Of a stretch of 64,000 nt of DNA, positions 16,647 through 25,017 are shown one piece after another (position 1 is the stretch's first letter; each line of letters opens with the position of its first letter). The position numbers and the translations under genes were made by a program. Source of the DNA: Gordonia jinhuaensis (GTDB lineage Bacteria > Actinomycetota > Actinomycetes > Mycobacteriales > Mycobacteriaceae). Location: NCBI RefSeq assembly GCF_014639795.1, contig NZ_BMGC01000008.1, positions 63,066 through 127,065 on the forward strand, read 5' to 3'. Below the pieces are notes generated by a model that saw nothing but the letters and a program-made list of their open reading frames with translations, did no database searches and was not told the origin of the DNA.

Positions 16647-18671
16647 CTAGCCCGCCTTCCGTTCGATGCATGCGACGCGATGGGTGTGGCCCGGGGATCC
16701 CTCGAGGCGCACATCAAGTGAGTGGTCGGAGCAGGCATCGACGGCGATGGGACACCTCGGATGGAATTCACAACCCGGCGGAGGGGCCAGCGGACTCGCC
16801 GGTTCCCCGCGAGGGATGACGGGTCGTCGCCCCGCCTCGGGTATCGAGTCGATGAGGGCCTTCGTGTAGGGGTGGGCGGGATTGCCGATCACCTGCTCGG
16901 CATCACCGATCTCCACGATCCGTCCGAGGTACATCACGGCGATCCGGTCGGCGACGATTCGGGCAACCGAGAGATCGTGCGTCACGAACAGCACCGACAT
17001 CCCCAGCGTCGAACGGAGTTCGCCGATCAGGTTGATCACCGATGCCGCCAGAGAGACATCGAGCGCACTGGTGGGCTCGTCACAGAGGAGCACATCCGGG
17101 GCCACCACCGTGGCCCTGGCCAGGCACACACGCTGCCGTTGCCCGCCGGACAGCTGGCTGACCCTGGCCTTCATCACATCTGCGGGCAGACCGACCCGAC
17201 GCAGGGCCTCCACGACGGCGTCCTTACGCTGCGAGTGCGACAATTTCGATCCCGCAAGGCGTTCACCGATGATGGTTCCGACATTCAACCAGGGCGTCAG
17301 AGAGGCACCTGCGTCCTGGAAGACCATCTGCGGACGTCCCCCGTCGACGCGCACACTCCCGGAGGTGGCGGTCTCCAACCCGGCGATGACACGTAGCAGA
17401 GTCGACTTTCCCGAGCCCGATTCGCCGACGATGGCCAGCGATTCTCCGGGCGCCACATCCACGCTGATCCGCCGCAGCGCCTGCAGCGATCTCGCCTCAC
17501 CACGACGAGCGAAGCCACGTTTCACAACGAACGACTTGGTGACGTCGGTGAGACTCACCGCCGCCGGTGCCGGCGCCACGGCTTCGCGGCGAACAGTCTC
17601 GTCGTCGCCGGCCGGCACAGTCTGGGGGCCAGCGTGGTCGACGGCGGCGGTCGTCAGGGGCAATCCGCGGGCCACCGCATCGGCGCCGAGAATGCAAGCG
17701 CTGACATGTGATTCCCCGACGCTGATCGGGTCGGGCGGTCTGTGCTCGCACTCCTGTTCGGCCAGTGCACACCTCGGCGCGAAGGCACAGCCGGGCAGCG
17801 GCGCGGCGGGCCCGGGGACCTCCCCACGCAATGCCGGCAGCTCGGTACCGCGGGGGGTGGTCAGTGTCAGCCGCGATCCGAGCAGTCCGCGCGTATACGG
17901 GTGCGCCGGTTCGGTGAGCACCGTGTGCGTCGGGCCGATCTCGGCTATCCGACCCGCGTAGAGAACTGCGATGCGATCGGAGATCTGCGCGGCGACCCCG
18001 AGATCATGAGTGACCATCAGGATCGCGCAGCCCATCTCGTCGGCGATCTTCCGCAGCAGTGCAAGGACCTGCGCCTGCACGGTGACGTCGAGTGCTGTGG
18101 TCGGCTCATCAGCGATGATCAGACCCGGGGTTCCTGCCACTGCCATCGAGATCATCACTCGTTGACGCAGACCACCGGACAGTTCGTGTGGATAGGAGCG
18201 CATCCGCATCTGCGGTTCGGGTACGCCTACCTCGGCGAGCAGTCGAACGCTCTCCTTCTCGTCACCCGTCGCCTCGTTGACCTGCCGCCCGATCCGCATC
18301 GTGGGATTGAGCGAACGCATCGGATCCTGGAACACCGCACCGAGATCACTGCGCCGAACCGTACGCAGATCGGCGGACTTGCCGGCAGTCATGTCGTGTC
18401 CCGCCACGCGTACCGTCCCCGACACCGTCGCGCTCGCGGGAAGGAGCCCGAGCAGGGCGTTGCCGAGCACGCTCTTGCCGGACCCGGACTCGCCCACGAG
18501 GCCGACGATCTCGCCGGGCTGGATGTCGAGGGAGACGCCGCGGACTGCGTGCAGCGACGCCGAACCGCGTCGGAACGTGACAGAGAGATCTGTGACGACG
18601 GCAATCGGAGATCGGGCTTGCCGACTCGACTGTGTCGAATCTTCCGCTCCCACAGCCGATGCTGTCGTCAT
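16647..18671 (-). CDS. Fused dual-ATPase of peptide-type ABC transporter (DppD-DppF)
   Basis: Protein of 674 residues holding two complete nucleotide-binding domains. NBD1 has Walker A GESGSGKSV and signature LSGGLRQRVMIS; NBD2 has Walker A GESGSGKST and signature LSGGQRQRVCLA. Each is followed by an oligopeptide-type C-terminal region with a cysteine cluster (for example CAFAPRCALAEQEC). The ATG at 18671 is chosen because GGGAGG lies 5 bp before it and because the region further upstream holds the 24-bp palindrome. A start at 18746 would place that operator inside the gene. It is first in the minus-strand operon. Confidence 0.9.
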   Translation of the reverse strand: MTTASAVGAEDSTQSSRQARSPIAVVTDLSVTFRRGSASLHAVRGVSLDIQPGEIVGLVGESGSGKSVLGNALLGLLPASATVSGTVRVAGHDMTAGKSADLRTVRRSDLGAVFQDPMRSLNPTMRIGRQVNEATGDEKESVRLLAEVGVPEPQMRMRSYPHELSGGLRQRVMISMAVAGTPGLIIADEPTTALDVTVQAQVLALLRKIADEMGCAILMVTHDLGVAAQISDRIAVLYAGRIAEIGPTHTVLTEPAHPYTRGLLGSRLTLTTPRGTELPALRGEVPGPAAPLPGCAFAPRCALAEQECEHRPPDPISVGESHVSACILGADAVARGLPLTTAAVDHAGPQTVPAGDDETVRREAVAPAPAAVSLTDVTKSFVVKRGFARRGEARSLQALRRISVDVAPGESLAIVGESGSGKSTLLRVIAGLETATSGSVRVDGGRPQMVFQDAGASLTPWLNVGTIIGERLAGSKLSHSQRKDAVVEALRRVGLPADVMKARVSQLSGGQRQRVCLARATVVAPDVLLCDEPTSALDVSLAASVINLIGELRSTLGMSVLFVTHDLSVARIVADRIAVMYLGRIVEIGDAEQVIGNPAHPYTKALIDSIPEAGRRPVIPRGEPASPLAPPPGCEFHPRCPIAVDACSDHSLDVRLEGSPGHTHRVACIERKAG

Positions 18672-18694
18672 GTCGCCTCCCGGAGCACTGGTAC

Positions 18695-18718
18695 CGAAAC
18701 TGTCAGTTGACAGTTTCG
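18695..18718. promoter_or_regulatory. 24-bp perfect palindrome, TetR operator candidate (P1)
   Basis: Arm CGAAACTGTCA and its exact reverse complement are separated by GT. It lies 23 bp before the ATG of the ABC ATPase. Its core CTGTCA-GT-TGACAG matches CTATCA-AG-TGACAG before the APC permease, arguing for one regulator (the adjacent TetR) acting on both operons. Confidence 0.75.
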
Positions 18719-18754
18719 CCTGAGATGTGAGGCGCGGCGGTGTCACTGCGGTAA

Positions 18755-18769
18755 CAGTTGCTTCAACTG
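18755..18769. promoter_or_regulatory. Palindrome CAGTTG-CTT-CAACTG
   Basis: A 6-bp perfect inverted repeat with a 3-bp spacer in the leader region of the ABC operon, itself flanked by GTAAC and GTTAC. It may be a second regulator site or a promoter-proximal structure. It does not fit the TetR consensus well. Confidence 0.35.
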
Positions 18770-18795
18770 GCGTTACATGCGCGTGTAGATTGTTT

Positions 18796-18813
18796 CTATC
18801 GGATGACCGATAG
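18796..18813. promoter_or_regulatory. Palindrome CTATCGG-ATGA-CCGATAG, operator candidate (A)
   Basis: A perfect 7-bp inverted repeat with a 4-bp spacer, between the TetR stop and the ABC operon. The string TTTCTATCGG(A/G)TGAC occurs here and, on the other strand, before the APC permease, so this is probably a second site of the same regulator. Confidence 0.6.
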
Positions 18814-18875
18814 GAATATGTCGCAGCTCGTGAACACCGAATTCACAGTGCTGCAAACACTTTGGTGTCAGAACA

Positions 18876-19490
18876 TTACGAGAGCAAACGGTCGACGGCG
18901 CTGACGAGCGCGTCGATCATCCGCCTGCGCGAGGGCGCCGTATCCCTGATCTCGCCATCCGAGCGCAGGTTGATCACCATCTCCACCAGCCGGAACGGCA
19001 GATGACACCGGGGGTCCTGCTCGTCGCCGAGGATCTGTGCCGACAGGCCCGAATACACCCGGGCGAGTTCTGTTCGCACACCGAAGAACTCGGCGAAGCG
19101 CTCCTGCCGGAGTTCAGGCAACAGGTACAGCGCACCGAGATTCCATCGCGAGCCGGCGAGTTGACCGGCGTCGAAGCGGGCGAGCGCGAGCAACTGCTCG
19201 CGTGCAATCGACGCATCGCTCGCCGGAGGCAGCGCGCGGGCGTAGTCGAGCGTGGGCGCGACCGTCGATTGCAGGAGCGCCTCGAGGATGTCTTCCTTGG
19301 TGGCGAAGTGGTGATACAGCGAGGCCTGGCGCATCCCGACCGCTTCGGCGATCTTGCGGGTCGATGTCCCCGCGTAGCCGTGTGTGGTGAACAGCTCGGC
19401 GGCGGCGTCGAGGATCTCCTCGCGGGGATTGCCCCCTCGGCGCCGCTGTTCGACCAGACGGGGGCGACCGGGTCCAACGTTCGTCTTCAT
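18876..19490 (-). CDS. TetR-family transcriptional regulator
   Basis: Protein of 204 residues. The DNA-binding domain is near residues 20-65 (EEILDAAAELFTTHGYAGTS then RKIAEAVGMRQASLYHHFATK). The C-terminal ligand domain is unlike any I can name. The ATG at 19490 is preferred over one at 19607: it gives the usual short N-terminus and leaves a 201-bp divergent promoter region. It sits between the minus-strand ABC operon and the plus-strand APC/DUF1989 operon, and four related palindromes occur in the flanking promoters, so it likely represses both and itself. Confidence 0.9.
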   Translation of the reverse strand: MKTNVGPGRPRLVEQRRRGGNPREEILDAAAELFTTHGYAGTSTRKIAEAVGMRQASLYHHFATKEDILEALLQSTVAPTLDYARALPPASDASIAREQLLALARFDAGQLAGSRWNLGALYLLPELRQERFAEFFGVRTELARVYSGLSAQILGDEQDPRCHLPFRLVEMVINLRSDGEIRDTAPSRRRMIDALVSAVDRLLS

Positions 19491-19616
19491 CCTCGAGTCG
19501 CTTCCGTGCTCGTCGCCACGTCCATGAGGACAGAGTATCGAGGGCACACCGGTCGCCGCGCCCAACACAGACGACCGAAGTAACCCGACCTTAACGCCGG
19601 TTTTCACGCGCGAAAC

Positions 19617-19638
19617 ATTTCTGTCACCCGATAGAAAT
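19617..19638. promoter_or_regulatory. Imperfect 22-bp palindrome, TetR operator candidate (B)
   Basis: Outer arms ATTTCT and AGAAAT are perfect; the core is CTGTCA-CC-CGATAG. It lies in the TetR-APC divergent region, 54 bp before the permease start. Core arms match sites at 18695, 18796 and 19653. Confidence 0.65.
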
Positions 19639-19652
19639 TGCTCTCCGATTAT

Positions 19653-19666
19653 CTATCAAGTGACAG
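19653..19666. promoter_or_regulatory. TetR operator candidate CTATCA-AG-TGACAG (C)
   Basis: A near-perfect 6-2-6 palindrome 25 bp before the APC permease ATG. It differs from the core of the 24-bp palindrome at 18695 only in one arm base and the 2-bp spacer. At this distance a bound repressor would block transcription start. Confidence 0.65.
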
Positions 19667-19691
19667 TTACGACTAGGGCCTGGGAGCCACC

Positions 19692-21251
19692 ATGACCGCC
19701 ACCGAACCGACCTCGACCGAATCGACACCGACCGTCAGCACATACTCATCCGACGAGGACAGCGCAGCCCTCTCCCAGCTCGGATACCGACAGGAGCTGC
19801 ACCGCGGGATCGGCGGTTACGCCGCCTTCGCCTCGGGCTTCTCCTTCGTGTCCATCCTGACCACTGTCTTCGCGCTGTTCGCACTGGGCTTCGGTCTCGG
19901 CGGTCCCGCCTTCTTCTGGACCTGGCCGATCGTGTTCGTCTGCCAGTTCTGCGTCTGCCTCGTGTTCGCCGAACTGTCGGGCAAATTCCCGGTGGCCGGC
20001 GCCGTCTACCAGTGGTCGCGTCGCCTGGCCGGCGAGACGGTCGGCTGGTTCGCCGGCTGGTTCATGCTCGTGGGCTACATCGTGAGTGTCGCCGCGCTGG
20101 CGATCGCGATGCAGTCGGTCCTCCCGGAGATCTGGAGCGGATTCCAGTTCGTGGGCAGCGACACCAGCCTGTCCTCGGTCTCCGGCGCGACCAATGCGAT
20201 CAGCCTCGGTTCGATCACCATCGCACTGTGCACGGTCATCAGCGCTGCGGGCGTGCGGATCATGGGCAAGATCACCGTCACCGGCGTCACCATCGAGATC
20301 ATCGGCGTGATCCTCCTCGTCGCGGCCATGTTCATCAAGGCCGAGCGCTCACCGGTGGCCGCGGTGGCCAACACCGGTGAACACGGACACGGCCTCGGCT
20401 ACTTCCCCGCATTCCTCGCCTCGATGCTGATGGCCTGCTACGTGATGTACGGCTTCGACAGCGCCGCCGAACTCTCCGAGGAGACCACCAATCCCCGGAA
20501 GACCGCACCCAAGGCGATCATCAACGCACTGCTGGTCTCCTTCGTCGGCGGCGGACTGATGATCATCGCCGCGCTCATGGCCGCACCGTCACTCACCGAC
20601 GGCAACCTGTCGGCTCAGGGCATCGCCTGGGTGATCACCTCACAGCTCGACACCGGCCTGGGCAAGCTGCTGTTGATCATCGTGGCCATCGCGATCTTCT
20701 CGGCGACCCTGGCCATCCAGGCGTCGGCCTCACGAGTGATGTTCTCCATGGCCCGCGACAACAGACTTCCCTTCGCCACCTTCCTGTCTCGTGTCAACCC
20801 GCGCACCGGCACGCCGGTCATCACCGGTGTCGTGGTCAGCGTGTTGGCCATCGCGGTACTCCTGGTCAACCTGGGCCAGGCCGGCGTCTTCGCGGCCATC
20901 ACCAGCGTGTCGGTGGTGATCGTCTACCTCGCCTATCTGATGGTGACGGTGCCCGCGCTGATCCACCGGCTGCGCGGCACCAGCCTCAGCCACGGCAAAC
21001 CTGTGTCCGGACTCGGCAAGTGGGGTATCCCGGTGAACCTGATCGCCGTGGTGATGGCCACCCTGCTCATGATCAACTGCGCCTGGCCGCGTCAGGCGGT
21101 GTATGACCCCGACGGCGGCAATGTGATCCTGCAGTATTTCGCGATCATCTTCGTCGCGGCGACGGTGATCGTCGGATGGTTCGCCTACCGCCGCGTCCGC
21201 AGCCTGCCCGGCGCACCAGAGCCCACCGACGCACTGGTCTCGAAGAAGTGA
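19692..21251 (+). CDS. APC-superfamily amino acid/amine permease
   Basis: Protein of 519 residues with about 12 membrane helices. The APC opening segment is QELHRGIGGYAAFASGFSFV, followed by GPAFFWTWP, ELSGKFPVAGAVYQWS and the conserved SAAELSEETTNPRKTAP. Members of this branch stand next to urea-carboxylase/allophanate genes and are thought to import urea-like, guanidine-like or amine compounds. It is first in a five-gene operon, with two operator-like palindromes in its promoter. Substrate unknown. Confidence 0.9.
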   Translation: MTATEPTSTESTPTVSTYSSDEDSAALSQLGYRQELHRGIGGYAAFASGFSFVSILTTVFALFALGFGLGGPAFFWTWPIVFVCQFCVCLVFAELSGKFPVAGAVYQWSRRLAGETVGWFAGWFMLVGYIVSVAALAIAMQSVLPEIWSGFQFVGSDTSLSSVSGATNAISLGSITIALCTVISAAGVRIMGKITVTGVTIEIIGVILLVAAMFIKAERSPVAAVANTGEHGHGLGYFPAFLASMLMACYVMYGFDSAAELSEETTNPRKTAPKAIINALLVSFVGGGLMIIAALMAAPSLTDGNLSAQGIAWVITSQLDTGLGKLLLIIVAIAIFSATLAIQASASRVMFSMARDNRLPFATFLSRVNPRTGTPVITGVVVSVLAIAVLLVNLGQAGVFAAITSVSVVIVYLAYLMVTVPALIHRLRGTSLSHGKPVSGLGKWGIPVNLIAVVMATLLMINCAWPRQAVYDPDGGNVILQYFAIIFVAATVIVGWFAYRRVRSLPGAPEPTDALVSKK

Positions 21252-21325
21252 CGCAATCCCACGCTCACCCATCCACAGATGCGTCCGCACAACAGATTTC
21301 GATAGCACAGAGATTGGACATCACG

Positions 21326-22201
21326 ATGACCGCTTCCACCCCCACCACCACTGATTCCACAGCACCGACCGGCACCGCGTCGACAGCCGGCGCCCGTGAC
21401 CACGCCCGCGCACAGGCGGGCACCATCACCGACTCGATGCCGGTGGTCCCGGCATCGAACTGGCCGACACCCCCGCAGGGCATCGATCCGGCGACACTGA
21501 CCTGGGCCGAGACCGTTCCCGGCGGCCGCTACACCACCAAGACCCTTGCCCGGGGGACCCGCCTGCGGCTGGTCGACGTGGCGGGCGCCGGATGCGCCAA
21601 CATCCTGTTGTGGCGCGCCGACGCACCGTGGGAGCGCCTCAATGTCGCCGACACCGTGAAGGTTCCGTGGCAGGCATACCTGAGTGCCGGGCATCCACTC
21701 CTGAGCGACCAGGGACGTGTGCTGGCGACCCTCGCCGACGACACCTCCCACCATCACGACGCTCTCTGCGGCACCACCTCGTTGGCCGACAACACCGCGA
21801 AATACGGTGCCGGATCGCCTGAATCGCCGTCGCCCGCCGGTCGCGAACTCCTGGTCCTGGCCGCCGCGAAGAACGGCCTGACCCCCACCGACGTGGCACC
21901 GTCACTCTCGTTCTTCCAGGGTGTGCGCGCGGACGACTCGGGCAACCTCGTGGCGACCGGCTCAGCGGGTGCGGGCACTTATGTCGATCTGGTGCTGCAC
22001 CTGCCCTGCATCGTGGCGATCGCCAACACCGCACATCCGCTCGACCCGGCACCGGTCTTCGACACCGGCTCCGTACAGGTGCTGGCGTGGTCTGCCGACG
22101 AGGACCTCGCCGACCTGGTCGCGGGCGCGCCCACCGGCGACCCGGAATACGCCCGCGCCGTGGCCAATTCCGAAGATGCCTGGCATGCACTGGCCCGCTG
22201 A
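21326..22201 (+). CDS. Urea carboxylase-associated protein, DUF1989 (first paralog)
   Basis: Protein of 291 residues. An acidic/Thr-rich N-terminal tail precedes the DUF1989 domain: VPGGRYTTKTLARGTRLRLV, DTSHHHDALCGTTS (candidate metal ligands His and Cys) and FFQGVRADDSG. DUF1989 pairs next to urea carboxylase were shown in other bacteria to form carboxyguanidine deiminase, making allophanate from carboxyguanidine. Here it precedes its paralog, a carboxyltransferase-only protein and allophanate hydrolase. Whether it works on carboxyguanidine is doubtful because no biotin carboxylase is encoded. The ATG at 21326 is chosen to follow the permease stop by 74 bp. Confidence 0.88.
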   Translation: MTASTPTTTDSTAPTGTASTAGARDHARAQAGTITDSMPVVPASNWPTPPQGIDPATLTWAETVPGGRYTTKTLARGTRLRLVDVAGAGCANILLWRADAPWERLNVADTVKVPWQAYLSAGHPLLSDQGRVLATLADDTSHHHDALCGTTSLADNTAKYGAGSPESPSPAGRELLVLAAAKNGLTPTDVAPSLSFFQGVRADDSGNLVATGSAGAGTYVDLVLHLPCIVAIANTAHPLDPAPVFDTGSVQVLAWSADEDLADLVAGAPTGDPEYARAVANSEDAWHALAR

Positions 22202-22261
22202 CGACCAGCACCACAGCTGACGCCCACCACCACACAGACTCTCACGAATCAGGTACCCATC

Positions 22262-22990
22262 ATGACCACCAGCACCAGCACCAGCACCAGCAGCACTACA
22301 CCGACTTCCACCAGCCCCCTCGACGCGCCGGCAGCAGAGCTGGCACTCGTGCCGGGGACGCCTGTCCTCGACACCGTGATCGACGCCCGCGCACCCTGGT
22401 CGGGCATCGTCGAGCGCGGCGACGTCCTCACGATGGTCGACCTCTACGGAAACCAGGCGGTCGACACGTTGTTCTATGGCGCACAGGATCATTCGATCCG
22501 CTACAGCGCCCAGGCGACCATCGCCGCACAGGGCAACATCTTTCTCACCACCGGCTCGGTGATCCGCGATCAGCAGTCACAGCCGATGATGACCATCGTC
22601 GGCGACGAGGTGGGCAACCACGACACCCTCGGTGGTGCGTGCTCGCAGGAATCCAACACCCTGCGCTACGGCCACCACACCAAACACCAGCATGCCTGCT
22701 GTGAGAACTTCCTCATCGAGGGGTCCCGACACGGACTGGGCAAACGCGATCTGGTGGGCAATGTCAACTTCTTCATGAACGTACCCATCGACCCTGACGG
22801 CACCCTCGGCATCGTCGACGGACTGTCGGCCCCCGGGAAGCGGCTGGCGCTGCGCGCCGATGCCGACACACTCGTACTGATCTCGAACTGCCCGCAGATC
22901 AACAACCCGTGCAACGGATTCGACCCCACCGCCGTGCGCGTGATCGTCACCCGTCCGAACTCCGGCGACATGGAGTCGGTGTCGTCATGA
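22262..22990 (+). CDS. Urea carboxylase-associated protein, DUF1989 (second paralog)
   Basis: Protein of 242 residues. A Ser/Thr-rich N-terminus encoded by a short ACCAGC-type repeat precedes DUF1989: VDLYGNQAVDTLFY, GACSQESNTLRYGHHTKHQH, ACCENFLIEG and NVNFFMNVP. Cys and His residues in the middle are candidate zinc ligands. It probably forms a heteromer with the upstream paralog. Its stop overlaps the start of the next gene (ATGA at 22987), showing coupled translation. Confidence 0.88.
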   Translation: MTTSTSTSTSSTTPTSTSPLDAPAAELALVPGTPVLDTVIDARAPWSGIVERGDVLTMVDLYGNQAVDTLFYGAQDHSIRYSAQATIAAQGNIFLTTGSVIRDQQSQPMMTIVGDEVGNHDTLGGACSQESNTLRYGHHTKHQHACCENFLIEGSRHGLGKRDLVGNVNFFMNVPIDPDGTLGIVDGLSAPGKRLALRADADTLVLISNCPQINNPCNGFDPTAVRVIVTRPNSGDMESVSS

Positions 22991-25017
22991 CCACGATCCT
23001 CGTCGAACGTCCGGGTCCGATGACCACCATCCAGGACTGGCCCGGCCGCGTGGGCTACTGGCAGGTGGGCGTGCCCCCGTCGGGTCCGATGGACGACCTG
23101 TCGTTCCGGTTGGCCAATATCGCCGTCGGCAATCCCGAGGGCACCCCCGGTCTCGAGGCCACCATGATCGGACCGGCGCTGCGGTTCACCGACGACCGAG
23201 TGGTCGCGGTGACCGGCGCCCCGGCCACCGTGAGCGTCAATGGCCGCACCGTGGCCCAATATCAGCCGGTCACCGTCACCGCCGGTGACATCCTCGATGT
23301 CGGCGCGGTGGAGGGTGTGGGACTGCGGGTCTACGTGGCCGTCTCTGGCGGACTGCTCGCCGAGGACTATCTGGGCAGCTGCTCCACGTTCACGATGGGC
23401 CGCTTCGGCGGTCTCGACGGGCGCACCCTGTCCGCTGGCGACGAGTTGGCGACCGGCGCTGTGGCGCAGGTGAGTTCGCCTCGTCGTATCCAGTTCTCGG
23501 AGGAGCCGGCGATGGTCACCGACTGGCAGCTCGCGGTGACCGTCGGACCGCACAGCGCACCGGAGTTCTTCACACCCGCCGACATCGAGACGCTCTACGA
23601 CACGGCCTACGAGGTGCACTTCAACTCCGACCGCACCGGCATCCGTCTGGTGGGCCCCAAGCCGCAGTGGGCGCGAACCGATGGTGGCGAGGCCGGACTG
23701 CACCCGTCCAACATCCACGACAACGCCTACTCGGTCGGCGCGCTCGACTTCACCGGCGACACACCGATCCTGCTCGGCCCCGACGGCCCGAGCCTCGGTG
23801 GTTTCGTCTGCCCGGTCACGGTGGTCAGCAGCGACCGATGGAAGCTGGGACAGCTCGCTCCCGGCAACACCGTCCGCTTCGTACCTGTGCGTTCGGACAA
23901 TGCGGCCGATCCCTCCACCACCTCGGTCCACCGACGTGCCTTCCTGCCGATGGTGGTGTCCTCCGGTGGCGACACCGACAACGGGATCCTCGCCGGCGGT
24001 GTGACCGCCGACGGCACCACCGAGGTGACCTACCGGCGCAGCGGTGACGACAACATCCTCGTCGAATACGGTTCCATGACATTGGATCTCGAGCTGCGCG
24101 CCCGGGTCCACGCGCTCCAGCAGCGACTGGCCGCCGACAAGCCCAGGGGACTGATCGATCTCACCCCGGGTATCCGGTCGTTGCAGGTCAAAGTGGACCC
24201 TGCCGTCATGACGCAGCGGTCGCTGCTGGACTGGCTGACCGAGGCGGAGTCCGAACTCCCGGCTGCCGACGATCTCGTGGTGCCCAGTCGCACAGTGCAT
24301 CTGCCGTTGTCGTGGGACGATCCGGCCACCCGCGAGGCCATCGAACGGTACATGCTCGGGGTCCGCTCCGACGCCCCCTGGTGTCCGTGGAACATCGAGT
24401 TCATCCGGCGGATGAACGGTCTGGACTCGGTGGACGACGTGTATCGCACTGTCTTCGACGCCGAATATCTCGTCCTCGGCCTCGGCGACGTGTATCTCGG
24501 TGCGCCCGTGGCGGTTCCCTACGATCCGCGACATCGTCTCGTCACCACGAAATACAATCCCGCACGCACCTGGACGCCGGAGAACGCGGTCGGTATCGGC
24601 GGCGCCTATCTGTGCATCTACGGGATGGAGGGCCCCGGCGGCTACCAGTTCGTGGGTCGCACCACCCAGGTGTGGAATCATCGGCATCCGCAGAGCGCGG
24701 GCGGTTTCGAACCCGAACATCCCTGGCTGCTCCGATTCTTCGATCGCATCCACTGGTACCCGGTGAGCGCCGAGGAGCTCCTCGACCTGCGCGCCGACAC
24801 CGCCGCCGGACGAGGCACCGTCGACATCACCGACGGCACCTTCTCGATGTCGTCCTACCGGGAGTTCCTGCGAGACAACGATGCCGACATCACACGGGTC
24901 AGCGCCGCCATGGAGGCCGCCCGCGTACTCGAACGTGAACGGTGGGCGGCGGCAGGAGAATTCGACAGCGCACCGGCAACCACTGATCACTCCGACCGGC
25001 CAGGGGAAGCAGCATGA
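22987..25017 (+). CDS. Urea carboxylase-like carboxyltransferase, lacking BC and biotin-carrier domains
   Basis: Protein of 676 residues, about half the usual 1,200 of urea carboxylase. Residues 1-300 match the KipA-like half (VERPGPMTTIQDWPGRVGYW, GVPPSGPMDDLSFRLAN); about 330-640 match the KipI-like half (DAPWCPWNIEFIRRMNGLDS, GGAYLCIYGMEGPGGYQFVG). Together these are the carboxyltransferase domain of urea amidolyase-type enzymes. No ATP-grasp biotin carboxylase precedes it, and the C-terminus (ending GEAA) has no biotinyl Met-Lys-Met motif. Both ends overlap neighbours by ATGA, so this is a designed short form, not a truncation accident. It may act without biotin, as the related 5-oxoprolinase subunits do, or borrow biotin subunits in trans. 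Confidence 0.85.
   Translation: MTTILVERPGPMTTIQDWPGRVGYWQVGVPPSGPMDDLSFRLANIAVGNPEGTPGLEATMIGPALRFTDDRVVAVTGAPATVSVNGRTVAQYQPVTVTAGDILDVGAVEGVGLRVYVAVSGGLLAEDYLGSCSTFTMGRFGGLDGRTLSAGDELATGAVAQVSSPRRIQFSEEPAMVTDWQLAVTVGPHSAPEFFTPADIETLYDTAYEVHFNSDRTGIRLVGPKPQWARTDGGEAGLHPSNIHDNAYSVGALDFTGDTPILLGPDGPSLGGFVCPVTVVSSDRWKLGQLAPGNTVRFVPVRSDNAADPSTTSVHRRAFLPMVVSSGGDTDNGILAGGVTADGTTEVTYRRSGDDNILVEYGSMTLDLELRARVHALQQRLAADKPRGLIDLTPGIRSLQVKVDPAVMTQRSLLDWLTEAESELPAADDLVVPSRTVHLPLSWDDPATREAIERYMLGVRSDAPWCPWNIEFIRRMNGLDSVDDVYRTVFDAEYLVLGLGDVYLGAPVAVPYDPRHRLVTTKYNPARTWTPENAVGIGGAYLCIYGMEGPGGYQFVGRTTQVWNHRHPQSAGGFEPEHPWLLRFFDRIHWYPVSAEELLDLRADTAAGRGTVDITDGTFSMSSYREFLRDNDADITRVSAAMEAARVLERERWAAAGEFDSAPATTDHSDRPGEAA

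Noticed and set aside
18672-18746. Upstream start of the fused ABC ATPase at 18746
   Set aside because: It would code through the 24-bp palindrome and lacks a ribosome site, whereas ATG 18671 has GGGAGG at the right distance.
19491-19691. Guanidine (ykkC-type) riboswitch expected before a urea-carboxylase-type operon
   Set aside because: I see no conserved riboswitch core there, only the TetR-type palindromes.
22666-24990. A 774-codon open frame on the minus strand opposite the carboxyltransferase gene
   Set aside because: It mirrors a strongly supported gene, has no recognisable domain and arises from GC-biased codon use.
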